DNA of 31,818 bases, from positions 1 to 31,818 of the forward strand of contig JACKKC010000033.1 of the NCBI GenBank assembly GCA_020637615.1, written 5' to 3'. The translations under genes were made by a program, and so were the position numbers. The DNA comes from Rhodovulum sp. GTDB lineage: Bacteria; Pseudomonadota; Alphaproteobacteria; Rhodobacterales; Rhodobacteraceae. Each line of letters starts with the position of its first letter. Position 1 is the stretch's first letter. This document shows, in pieces, positions 1 through 6,507 of this stretch. Below the pieces are notes generated by a model. That model saw only the letters and a list, made by a program, of their open reading frames with translations. It was not told where the DNA came from and did no database searches.

Positions 1-60
1 AGGGGTTTCGATCCGGTTAACTCCGCGGGCAAATCCTTTCTGAATCAACAGCTTGCCAGG

Positions 61-78
61 ATGTGCGCGCGCGCGCAT
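61..78. other. Alternating purine-pyrimidine tract upstream of dinB
   Basis: Eighteen consecutive bases strictly alternate purine and pyrimidine, mostly as CG/GC steps. Such tracts can adopt left-handed Z-DNA under negative supercoiling. It lies about 40 bp upstream of the dinB start. Any effect on dinB expression is inference. Nothing else is recognisable in 1-118, and no alphaproteobacterial LexA box of the GTTC-N7-GTTC type is visible. Confidence 0.4.
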
Positions 79-118
79 CCCCCTCCCGCCGCCCCCTGCC
101 CTCTGCTATGCTCGCCCG

Positions 119-1372
119 ATGCACGCCCTCTGCCGCGACTGCCTGGCCGCCTGGGACGGCGCCGGCCGCTGCCCGGCCTGCGGTTCGCGCCGCACGCTCG
201 CCCATGCCGAGCTGACCGGGCTCGCCATCGCCCATCTCGACATGGACGCCTTCTACGCCTCGGTGGAAAAGCGCGACGACCCCAGCCTCGCCGACCGGCC
301 GGTGATCGTCGGCGGCGGGCGGCGCGGCGTGGTCTCCACCGCCTGCTACATCGCCCGCATCCGCGGCGTGCGCTCGGCCATGCCGATGTTCAAGGCGCTC
401 GCGCTCTGCCCCGAGGCGGTGGTGGTGAAGCCGCGCATGGCGACCTATGTCGAGATCTCCCGCGAGATCCGCGCCCTGATGCTGGAGCTCACGCCGCTGG
501 TCGAGCCGCTCTCCCTCGACGAGGCCTTCCTCGACCTCACGGGCACCGAGCGCCTGCACCGCGCCCCGCCGGCGCATCTGCTCGCGCGCCTGCAGTCCCG
601 CATCGAGGCCGAACTCGGCCTCACCGCCTCCATCGGCCTCTCCCACAACAAGTTCCTCGCCAAGATCGCCTCGGACCTCGACAAGCCACGCGGCTTCGCG
701 CTCATCGGCCGCGCCGAGACGGCGGCCTTCCTCGCCCCCCGCCCGCTGTCGCTGATCTGGGGCGTGGGCAAGGCCGCGGTCCGGGCGCTCGAGGCCGAGG
801 GGCTGCGAAGCTTCGCCGACCTGCGCTCCCGCGACCGCAAATGGCTGATCCGTCGCTTCGGATCGCTCGGCGACCGCCTCTGGCATCTCGCCCAGGGCGC
901 CGACGACCGCCCCGTCTCGCCCGACCGGGCCATCAAGTCGATCTCCCACGAGACCACCTTCGCCGAGGATATCGCCGACGAGAGCGCCCTGCGCTGGCAT
1001 CTCTGGTCGCTCGCCGAGCAGGTCTCCGCCCGCGCCAAGGCGAGGAGCCTGGGCGGCCGCACCGTGACGCTGAAGCTCAAGCGGGCCGACCACCGCATCC
1101 TCACCCGCCGCCAGGCCCTGTCCGCTCCGAGCCAGATGGCCGAACGGATCTATCGGATCGCCCTGCCTTTGCTGCACCGCGACATGGACCAGGCGCCCTT
1201 CCGCCTGATCGGAATCGGCCTCGCCGGGTTGGTTCCGGAAGCCGCCTGCGACCCCGGCGACGATTTCCTGGACCGCTCCGGCGCCCGTATTGTCGCCGCT
1301 GAACGTACAGCCGACCGGATTCGCGCCAAATTTGGTCGTGACTCGATCCGATTTGGCCGGTCGATCCGCTAG
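119..1372 (+). CDS. dinB: DNA polymerase IV (Y-family translesion polymerase) with N-terminal zinc motif
   Basis: The 417-aa product is a Y-family DNA polymerase, which copies past damaged bases with low fidelity. The catalytic carboxylates are visible: D41/D43 in the LDMDAFYASVE motif and the SLDEAFLDLT motif near residue 138. The palm, HhH-containing thumb (WGVGKAA region) and little-finger domains follow in the usual order. Before the polymerase domain is a short four-cysteine motif (C5, C8, C18, C21) that looks like a zinc ribbon; I recall similar N-termini in rhodobacterial DinB proteins. An in-frame start exists at 53, but the extra residues are low-complexity and the cysteine motif follows the ATG at 119. 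There is no clear Shine-Dalgarno; a TATGCT sits 6 nt before the ATG, so the mRNA could be leaderless (inference). No SOS box is visible. Confidence 0.93.
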   Translation: MHALCRDCLAAWDGAGRCPACGSRRTLAHAELTGLAIAHLDMDAFYASVEKRDDPSLADRPVIVGGGRRGVVSTACYIARIRGVRSAMPMFKALALCPEAVVVKPRMATYVEISREIRALMLELTPLVEPLSLDEAFLDLTGTERLHRAPPAHLLARLQSRIEAELGLTASIGLSHNKFLAKIASDLDKPRGFALIGRAETAAFLAPRPLSLIWGVGKAAVRALEAEGLRSFADLRSRDRKWLIRRFGSLGDRLWHLAQGADDRPVSPDRAIKSISHETTFAEDIADESALRWHLWSLAEQVSARAKARSLGGRTVTLKLKRADHRILTRRQALSAPSQMAERIYRIALPLLHRDMDQAPFRLIGIGLAGLVPEAACDPGDDFLDRSGARIVAAERTADRIRAKFGRDSIRFGRSIR

Positions 1373-1459
1373 GACCCTGCCCTCATCCGGGCATTTGCCC
1401 GAAAATTGGGCGGGATCTTCTCGCGGGCGCTTTTTTCGGGTTTTTTTGCGCTGCACCCG

Positions 1460-1487
1460 TTGACTATGCTGCGGCGCGACATAAACT
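1460..1487 (+). promoter_or_regulatory. Predicted sigma-70 promoter of candidate sRNA
   Basis: A -35 hexamer TTGACT (1460-1465) is followed after 16 nt by TAAACT (1482-1487), which places transcription start at about 1494-1496. The first nucleotides would then fold into the first hairpin of the candidate sRNA. No convincing ORF starts here; the reading frames present are antisense to the amidohydrolase gene. Confidence 0.5.
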
Positions 1488-1494
1488 CATATTC

Positions 1495-1574
1495 GTGATG
1501 CGTTGCATCATACACGCCCTATGGGCGTTTCCTCCCTAAACTTGGGCCGTGCCTCGTGCACGGCCCCTTTTTTT
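1495..1574 (+). ncRNA. Candidate small RNA with anti-Shine-Dalgarno motif (about 80 nt)
   Basis: Three hairpins follow the predicted promoter in close succession. Hairpin 1 has arms TGATGC/GCATCA (1496-1501, 1505-1510) and loop GTT. Hairpin 2 has arms ACGCCC/GGGCGT (1514-1519, 1523-1528) and loop TAT. An unpaired stretch at 1529-1543 contains CCTCCC (1531-1536), which is complementary to Shine-Dalgarno sequences. The last hairpin is a classic intrinsic terminator. Alphaproteobacterial trans-acting sRNAs (alpha-r14/CcsR type) are known for exposed CCUCC motifs. I cannot assign this one to a named family, so its identity and targets are inference. Confidence 0.55.
1544..1574 (+). terminator. 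Rho-independent terminator of candidate sRNA
   Basis: A perfect 9-bp stem (arms 1544-1552 and 1558-1566, 5-nt loop) is followed by one C and seven T residues (1568-1574). The T-run is on the + strand only, so it ends + transcription just before the convergent amidohydrolase gene. dinB read-through could also stop here, or in the T-rich stretch at 1432-1447. Confidence 0.85.
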
Positions 1575-1583
1575 CGGGAACCG

Positions 1584-2444
1584 CTATTCCGCCGCCACGC
1601 GCATCTCGCGGGGCCCGAGTTCGCTCAAGCGGGCGACCGCAGCGCCGATTCGCCCCCGGATCTGCTCGAAGCACGGCAGCCGCTCGACCCTCGCCTCGTC
1701 CATGTAGAGCGCCCGGTCGATCTCGATCTGCAGGGCATGCACACCCATCCGCGGCCGGCCATAGGCCTGGGTGATGTAGCCCCCTGCGAAGGGCGCGTTG
1801 CGCGCGACCACGAAGCCCGCCGCCGTGAAGATCTCGGTGGCGGCATCGATCAGCCAGCGGTCGCAGGCCGCGCCGAACCGGTCGCCGAGGATCACGTCCG
1901 GTCGCCGGCCCCAGACCACCGGCGCGGTGGCGAGCGCGTCATGGGGCATGGAATGGCAATCGAAGAGGATCGCGCTGCCGAAGCGCGCCCGCGCGCCGTC
2001 CACCAAGGTGGCGAGTTCGGCGTGATAGGGATGCCAGTGGGCCGCGATGCGCTGCTCGGCCTCGGCGAGCGTCAGCTTGCCCTCGATGATCGGCCGTCCC
2101 TCGGCGACGACCCGCGGGATGACCCCGAGACCCGCCACGATCCGCGGATTGACGGCGCGCCGCGCCGCCCCGTCGATCAGCGCCGGATCGAGGTCCTCGG
2201 GGCCGCGGTTGAGGTCGAGAAAGGCCCGCGGCACCCGCGCTGCGAGCAGGGGCGCGCCGCATTCCGGCGCCCGGGCAAAGAGCTCGTCCACGAAGGCATC
2301 CTCGGACGAGCGAATCTGCAAGGGATCGAGCCGGCTCGATTCGAGAAAGGCGGCCGGATAATCCCGCCCGCTGTGCGGGGAGTTGAACACCGCGCAGGAG
2401 CTGCGCTCGACCGGCATCCGCAGCGAAAAGACCTGCTCGTTCAT
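1584..2444 (-). CDS. N-formylglutamate amidohydrolase family protein
   Basis: The 286-aa product belongs to the N-formylglutamate amidohydrolase (FGase/HutG-like) family, zinc-dependent enzymes that release formate from N-formylglutamate at the end of the five-step histidine degradation route. The typical N-terminal FNSPHSGRDYP motif, the RAFLDLNRGPEDLD segment, the DCHSMP motif near the middle and a C-terminal LQIEIDRALYMDE stretch are all visible. No other histidine-utilisation (hut) gene is nearby, so the physiological substrate is uncertain; many paralogues in this family are unassigned. It stands alone, convergent with dinB and the candidate sRNA. The start is the first ATG of the frame and directly precedes the conserved domain. 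Confidence 0.88.
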   Translation of the reverse strand: MNEQVFSLRMPVERSSCAVFNSPHSGRDYPAAFLESSRLDPLQIRSSEDAFVDELFARAPECGAPLLAARVPRAFLDLNRGPEDLDPALIDGAARRAVNPRIVAGLGVIPRVVAEGRPIIEGKLTLAEAEQRIAAHWHPYHAELATLVDGARARFGSAILFDCHSMPHDALATAPVVWGRRPDVILGDRFGAACDRWLIDAATEIFTAAGFVVARNAPFAGGYITQAYGRPRMGVHALQIEIDRALYMDEARVERLPCFEQIRGRIGAAVARLSELGPREMRVAAE

Positions 2445-2503
2445 TCGGCAACCCCGGAGGCGACGACGGAGTATAGCCTCTCCGGGCCGTCAGGCAAAAT
2501 CAC

Positions 2504-2532
2504 TTGAACCCCATTGCGGCTGCGTATATGGA
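2504..2532 (+). promoter_or_regulatory. Predicted promoter of tRNA-Val
   Basis: TTGAAC (2504-2509) and TATGGA (2527-2532) are spaced by 17 nt, with an overlapping TATATG at 2525. Transcription would start near 2539, about 25 nt before the mature tRNA. No other promoter for the tRNA is apparent. Confidence 0.5.
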
Positions 2533-2564
2533 CGCGGCATCGAAGCGGAGCCACTCCGTACTTC

Positions 2565-2639
2565 GGGCGTATAGCTCAGCGGGAGAGCACTTCGTTGACA
2601 TCGAAGGGGTCACTGGTTCAATCCCAGTTACGCCCACCA
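2565..2639 (+). tRNA. tRNA-Val (anticodon GAC)
   Basis: The 75-nt sequence folds as a complete cloverleaf: acceptor GGGCGTA/TACGCCC, D-arm GCTC/GAGC, anticodon stem CTTCG/CGAAG with loop TTGACAT giving anticodon GAC, and T-arm ACTGG/CCAGT with loop TTCAATC. The 3' CCA is encoded. GAC reads valine GTC and GTT codons. rpmJ follows 88 nt downstream on the same strand and could share the transcript. Confidence 0.97.
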
Positions 2640-2727
2640 TATCCCCGGCGATCATCCGGGGCGCCCGCAAGGGCCGTCTGAAACCCAAGGCGCAGGCCGG
2701 GCCGCGCGCCGCAAGAGGAGAGAGGCC

Positions 2728-2853
2728 ATGAAGGTCAGAAACTCGCTTCGCTCCCTGAAGCAGCGCCACCGCGATTGCCGCGTCGTGCGCCGCAAGGGGC
2801 GCATCTTCGTCATCAACAAGACCCAGCGCCGCTTCAAGGCCCGCCAGGGCTGA
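2728..2853 (+). CDS. rpmJ: 50S ribosomal protein L36 (bL36)
   Basis: A 41-aa, strongly basic protein starting MKVRNSLRSLKQRHRDCR and ending RRFKARQG matches bL36, a small protein that stabilises 23S rRNA in the large subunit. It carries one cysteine (C17) rather than the four-ligand zinc ribbon of the C+ form, as is usual in alphaproteobacteria. The Shine-Dalgarno GAGGAG (2715-2720) lies 7 nt before the ATG. The gene is free-standing behind tRNA-Val and is followed by its own terminator. Confidence 0.97.
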   Translation: MKVRNSLRSLKQRHRDCRVVRRKGRIFVINKTQRRFKARQG

Positions 2854-2876
2854 TCCGCGCCGCAGGATTGCATCAG

Positions 2877-2909
2877 GGGCCGCACCCGCCCGGGCGCGGC
2901 CCTTTCTTC
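2877..2909 (+). terminator. Terminator downstream of rpmJ
   Basis: Arms GGGCCGC (2877-2883) and GCGGCCC (2896-2902) form a 7-bp stem whose loop can itself pair CCC with GGG, followed by TTTCTTCG. It lies 24 nt after the rpmJ stop. Confidence 0.75.
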
Positions 2910-3062
2910 GTTTGGACGGACCGGTCCTGGAAGGCGCGCCCGCGCGCCCGCCCACGGCAAGGTCGGCCCGGCCCCGCGCGGGACAGGAAGCGACGGCTCG
3001 GGTCGCTGGCACCAGTTGGCGGTCGGCATCAGGGGCTTCGCCGCTGCGAGCCGAAAGCCCGC

Positions 3063-3689
3063 CTATCGTTCCTGGAGCGCCAAGCGGATTCCGAGGGCGC
3101 AATAGACGCCCCCCACCACCTTGCCCTGCCACTTGAGAACGGTGGGATTCCGTCGGAGGAAATTGCCGAGACGGCCGGCGGCAAGCGAATAGGCGACGGT
3201 GCTGAAAAGCCCGATCGCTGCGAAGGTCAGCCCCAGGATTGTCAGTTGCAGCACGATGGAACCTTTCTCCGGCGCGACGAACTGTGGCAGGAACGCGAGG
3301 AAGAAAAGCGCGGTCTTGGGGTTCAGGACTTCGGCCAGGATCGCCTGCCGGAACGCTTGGGGCGCAGAGATCGGGACGCGCCCCTGCCCCAGATCGACCG
3401 CTGCCTTCTCGAAAGCCGCCTTCAGGCCGAGGTAGACCAGATAGGCCGCACCGAGGAACTTCACGATGGTGAAGAGCGTCGCGGAGGCCGCAATGATGGC
3501 CGAAATGCCGACAACGGCCATGATGGTATGCAGAAAGTCGCCAACGGTGATGCCCGCTCCCGTCGCGATGCCGACCTTCGTTCCGGACGTCGTCGCGCGC
3601 GCGACCGTCAGAAGAGTTGCCGGTCCCGGGATGAAAACAAAGCCGAGAACGATCAAAGCGTAAGCCGCCAAAACCTCCGGTTCGATCAT
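3063..3689 (-). CDS. LysE/RhtB family amino-acid exporter
   Basis: The 208-aa product is a membrane protein of the LysE/RhtB family, which exports amino acids or derivatives such as homoserine, threonine or lysine in exchange for protons. The N-terminal IPGPATLLTVAR segment is a variant of the family's TPGP hallmark. Hydrophobic helices lie at about residues 8-28, 42-65, 68-90, 115-135, 145-170 and 185-203. Charged and small residues such as GITVGDFLHT and LAEVLNPKTALFF match the two conserved internal regions. The substrate cannot be predicted. Codon third positions contain more A and T than in adjacent genes, a possible sign of more recent acquisition. It is monocistronic, facing the rpmJ terminator. 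Confidence 0.88.
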   Translation of the reverse strand: MIEPEVLAAYALIVLGFVFIPGPATLLTVARATTSGTKVGIATGAGITVGDFLHTIMAVVGISAIIAASATLFTIVKFLGAAYLVYLGLKAAFEKAAVDLGQGRVPISAPQAFRQAILAEVLNPKTALFFLAFLPQFVAPEKGSIVLQLTILGLTFAAIGLFSTVAYSLAAGRLGNFLRRNPTVLKWQGKVVGGVYCALGIRLALQER

Positions 3690-3800
3690 CCGCCGCTCCC
3701 CATGAATGTCCGAAGGTTCAGAAGCTCACAGTGCGTCGCCGAAGGCAAGTACCGGCACCGGATGCTCGCCCCTCTACGTTCGGTCTTTGCGATCCAGCAA

Positions 3801-3832
3801 TAAAAAGGAAACGGCCCGCCGGGGCGGGCCGT
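3801..3832 (-). terminator. Terminator downstream of hsp20
   Basis: A near-perfect palindrome (3811-3832; arms of 9-10 bp) is followed on the - strand by a T-rich tail (complement of 3801-3810). It lies 26 nt past the hsp20 stop and is oriented to end that transcript. Confidence 0.85.
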
Positions 3833-3858
3833 TCGTGCGTTGCTTGGAGGCTGCGGGC

Positions 3859-4317
3859 TCAGGCGGCGGCTTCGGCCTTGCCCTCGATCGCGGATTTGCC
3901 CGCGATCTCGATCTTGCGCGGCTTCAGCGCCTCCGGCACTTCGCGCACGAGGTCGATGTGCAGCAGGCCGTTCTCGGTCACCGCATTCTCCGCCCGCACA
4001 TGGTCGGCGAGTTGGAAGCGCCGCTCGAAGGCGCGCGTGGCGATGCCGCGATGCAGGAAATTGGCCTTGTCCTCGGATTCGGCCTTGCGCCCGGTCACGA
4101 CCAGCTGGCCGTCGCGGGCCTCGATGGAAAGTTCGGCTTCCGAGAACCCGGCCACCGCGATGGTGATGCGATAGGCATCCTCGCCGGTCTTCTCGATGTT
4201 GTAGGGCGGATAGGCGTTCGAGCCCACATCGGAGGCCATGACCTGGTCGAGCACGGAAGCCAGACGGTCGAAGCCGACGGTCGAACGATAGAGGGGGGTG
4301 AGGTCGAAATGACGCAT
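3859..4317 (-). CDS. Small heat shock protein, Hsp20/alpha-crystallin family (IbpA-like)
   Basis: The 152-aa product is a small heat shock protein that binds unfolding proteins as large oligomers and hands them to DnaK/ClpB. The N-terminus (MRHFDLTPLYRSTVGFDR) is typical of class A rhizobial/IbpA-type sHSPs. The alpha-crystallin domain spans about residues 35-125, including NIEKTGEDAYRITIAVAGF and the GLL-type motif ENGLLHIDL; an IEI motif (RKIEIAG) sits in the C-terminal tail. An upstream in-frame start at 4404 is rejected because AGGAGG (complement of 4325-4330) lies 7 nt before the ATG at 4317 and the family N-terminus begins there. The 5' leader carries a ROSE-like thermometer and a sigma-32-like promoter, so heat induction at both transcription and translation is expected. 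Confidence 0.95.
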   Translation of the reverse strand: MRHFDLTPLYRSTVGFDRLASVLDQVMASDVGSNAYPPYNIEKTGEDAYRITIAVAGFSEAELSIEARDGQLVVTGRKAESEDKANFLHRGIATRAFERRFQLADHVRAENAVTENGLLHIDLVREVPEALKPRKIEIAGKSAIEGKAEAAA

Positions 4318-4373
4318 GATGCATCCTCCTTCAGAAGCGATACAGGGTTCGGGCCTTCCCTCGGGACAGGCCC
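4318..4373 (-). promoter_or_regulatory. ROSE-type RNA thermometer in hsp20 leader
   Basis: On the - strand the 19 nt complementary to 4323-4341 fold as AUC / bulged G / CUUC, loop UGAA, GGAG / GAU, burying the AGGAGG Shine-Dalgarno. The 5' arm contains UCGCU, matching the conserved U(U/C)GCU of ROSE elements, with the characteristic single bulged G. Immediately upstream is a second strong hairpin (4351-4373; arms GGGCCT/AGGCCC plus an inner stem). In known ROSE elements the weak Shine-Dalgarno hairpin melts at heat-shock temperature and allows translation. Assignment is from motif, fold and position; melting behaviour is inferred. Confidence 0.75.
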
Positions 4374-4415
4374 TTTGCAGTGGAGCCGGCCCGCTCCGCG
4401 GCACCGGATGGCGAT

Positions 4416-4445
4416 TATCTGGGAAGGCCCGCCGGGGCTTTCAAG
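4416..4445 (-). promoter_or_regulatory. Sigma-32 (RpoH)-like promoter of hsp20
   Basis: On the - strand CTTGAAA (4445-4439) and CCCAGATA (4423-4416) are separated by 15 nt, close to the RpoH consensus CTTGAAA / CCCCATnT. The -35 element overlaps the last codons of the upstream serine protease gene. Predicted start near 4409 gives a leader of about 90 nt, the usual length for a ROSE leader. Confidence 0.7.
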
Positions 4446-5208
4446 GCTCCGAAGCAGGTGCGGCGCCTGCGGAATCCGGCACCGCCCCGCCGAGTCCCGC
4501 CTCGAGCGCCGCAAGCTCGGGCTCGGCCAGCACCGCCAGCGTGACCTCGCCGCCCGAATCCGTCGCCCCGATCGAGGAGACCACCGCCCAGAGCTCCCGG
4601 CCCGCCTTGCCGGGCACCAGCACCGGCGCGCCCGAGGCGCCCAGATTGACCTCGCAATCGAGCGCGGCCACCTCGCGGATGCGCGCGACGATGCGGCATC
4701 CGTCCTGGATCGAGGCCGCCTGCGCCCGGTCGCGGGCATAGGAGACGATCTCGATCACCGCCCCGCCTTCGGGCATCGGTCCTGGACGGAAGGCGGGCGC
4801 CTGCTCCGCCGGGATCGCGGCATCGAGCTCCAGGAGCGCGATGTCCCGCCGCAGGTTCTCGAAGCTCGGCTCGCCGTCATAGACGTAGTCCGGCGGGACC
4901 GCCGCCCGCGCCACGCCGCGCAGCGCCGCATGCGCGTCGCGGCGCAGCCCGGCGACGAAGCGCAGATCGGCAAGCGGCACCGGCCGGCGCGTGAGGGGAT
5001 GATAGAGGCAATGCGCGGCCGTCACCGCGTGCCGGTCCGAGACGAGCGCCGCGGTGCAGAACCGCCGGCCCGCCACGTTTAGCCGGCCGACGCCGCGGAA
5101 ATCCGCCGCCTCCACTTCCCCGAGCATCCGCCGCACCCGCCCGTCTTCGGCCGGCGCCGCGAGCGGCGGCGCCGTCAGGCAGAGCGCGAAAAGCAGGATG
5201 CGCCTCAC
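4441..5208 (-). CDS. Secreted trypsin-like serine protease
   Basis: The 255-aa product begins with a signal peptide (MRRILLFALC..., cleavage near residue 18-20) and continues as a chymotrypsin-fold protease. The catalytic triad can be assigned: H66 (TAAHC), D122 (RRDIALLEL) and S192 in LGASGAP, a variant of GDSGGP. It probably acts in the periplasm or outside the cell; the substrate is unknown. The start is a GTG that overlaps the glcF stop (GTGA), which implies translational coupling to glcF. The longer open frame reaching 5754 is rejected because it is antiparallel noise within glcF. Its presence at the end of a glycolate oxidase operon has no obvious metabolic logic. The alanine- and proline-rich tail (GAVPDSAGAAPASEP) is probably disordered. 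Confidence 0.85.
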   Translation of the reverse strand: MRRILLFALCLTAPPLAAPAEDGRVRRMLGEVEAADFRGVGRLNVAGRRFCTAALVSDRHAVTAAHCLYHPLTRRPVPLADLRFVAGLRRDAHAALRGVARAAVPPDYVYDGEPSFENLRRDIALLELDAAIPAEQAPAFRPGPMPEGGAVIEIVSYARDRAQAASIQDGCRIVARIREVAALDCEVNLGASGAPVLVPGKAGRELWAVVSSIGATDSGGEVTLAVLAEPELAALEAGLGGAVPDSAGAAPASEP

Positions 5209-6494
5209 CGCCCGCCCAGCGCCCGCGGCTTCGGCCCGCCGGTCGCCCAATCGAGCAACTCGACGGTATGGACCACCGGCACCGAAGTGCCCGAGCCGAT
5301 CTGCATCATGCAGCCGATATTGCCGGCGGCGATCACCTCCGGGCCGCGATCGAGCAGCGTCGCGAGCTTGCGCGCCTTGAGCGCAGCGGAGATCTCGGGC
5401 TGCATCAGGTTGTAGGTCCCGGCCGAGCCGCAGCAGAGATGCGCGTCCCGCGGCTCGACCACCTCGAAGCCCGCTGCCTTCAAGAGCGCCTTGGGCGCAG
5501 AGCGGATCTGCTGGCCGTGCTGGAGCGAGCAGGCGGCGTGATAGGCGACGCGCAGCGGCGGCGCCTCCGCACCGGCGAGCCCGAGATCCTCCATCACCTC
5601 GCTCACGTCCCGCGCCAGCCCCGCCACCTGCGCCGCCTCCGCCGCCAGGGGGTCGTTGCGGAACATGTGGCCGTAGTCCTTGACCGTGGTGCCGCAGCCA
5701 GAGGTGTTGATCACGATGGCATCGAGCCCTGCGCCCTCTACCTCTCGCGTCCATGCCCGGATGTTTTTCGCTGCCGAGGCATGGCTTTCCGCGGCCTTCC
5801 CCATGTGATGGGTGAGCGCGCCGCAGCAGCCCGCGCCCTCGGCGATCACCACCTCGCAGCCATGCCGTGTCAGGAGCCGGATCGTCGCCTCGTTGATGTC
5901 GGTGTTGAGCGCGCGCTGGGCGCAGCCGGTCATCAGCGCCACCCGTCGCCGCCGCTCACCCTCTGCCGGGAAGACCTGCGGATCGTCCATGCGGCTGACT
6001 GGCGGGATCGACTTCGGCGCCATCTCCAGCATGGCCCTCAGCCGCGGATCGGGCAGGAGCCCCGCGAAAGGCCGCCCGATCCTGGCCCCGAGCAGCGCCA
6101 GCCGGAACCGCCGCGGATAGGGCAGGATGCGCGCCAGCGTCCAGCGGAGCAGTTGCTCGAAGCGCGGGCGCCGGTAGGTCTTCTCGATATGGTCCCGCGC
6201 ATGATCGACCAGATGCATGTAATGCACCCCCGAGGGGCAGGTCGTCATGCAGGCGAGGCAGCTGAGGCACCGGTCGATGTGCCGGACGGTCTTCTCGTCC
6301 GCGGGCCGTCCCGCCTCCAGCATGTCCTTGATGAGGTAGATGCGCCCGCGCGGGCTGTCGAGTTCGTCTCCGAGCACCTGGTAGGTTGGACAGGTCGCGG
6401 TGCAGAAGCCGCAATGCACGCAGGCCCGCAGGATCTCGTTCGACCGCGCGATGCCGGGGTCGCGCAGCTGCTCGGGGGTGAAGTTCGTCTGCAT
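5205..6494 (-). CDS. glcF: Glycolate oxidase iron-sulfur subunit GlcF
   Basis: The 429-aa protein is the electron-transfer subunit of membrane-associated glycolate oxidase (GlcDEF), passing electrons from the flavin subunits toward the respiratory chain. Two ferredoxin-type 4Fe-4S motifs are visible: C25/C28/C31/C35 and C76/C79/C82/C86, each ending in CP. The C-terminal half has two CCG domains (GCCGALTHHMG and LCCGSAGTY), as in heterodisulfide-reductase-like subunits. It follows glcE by 13 nt and overlaps the downstream protease start by 4 nt, so the three are one transcript. Length is close to the roughly 407-430 aa usual for the family. Confidence 0.95.
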   Translation of the reverse strand: MQTNFTPEQLRDPGIARSNEILRACVHCGFCTATCPTYQVLGDELDSPRGRIYLIKDMLEAGRPADEKTVRHIDRCLSCLACMTTCPSGVHYMHLVDHARDHIEKTYRRPRFEQLLRWTLARILPYPRRFRLALLGARIGRPFAGLLPDPRLRAMLEMAPKSIPPVSRMDDPQVFPAEGERRRRVALMTGCAQRALNTDINEATIRLLTRHGCEVVIAEGAGCCGALTHHMGKAAESHASAAKNIRAWTREVEGAGLDAIVINTSGCGTTVKDYGHMFRNDPLAAEAAQVAGLARDVSEVMEDLGLAGAEAPPLRVAYHAACSLQHGQQIRSAPKALLKAAGFEVVEPRDAHLCCGSAGTYNLMQPEISAALKARKLATLLDRGPEVIAAGNIGCMMQIGSGTSVPVVHTVELLDWATGGPKPRALGGR

Positions 6495-6507
6495 CGCGCC
6501 TCCCCGC

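Noticed and set aside
53..118. Earlier start for dinB
   Set aside because: The added 22 residues are Pro/Ala/Arg-rich and not family-like, and the conserved cysteine motif begins right after the ATG at 119.
1386..1402. Terminator directly after dinB
   Set aside because: CGGGC-ATTT-GCCCG forms a short hairpin but is followed by AAAA rather than a T-run on the + strand.
5209..5754. N-terminal extension of the serine protease inside glcF
   Set aside because: The real signal peptide starts at the GTG at 5208; the extension lies in another frame of glcF, and that frame has no family-like sequence.
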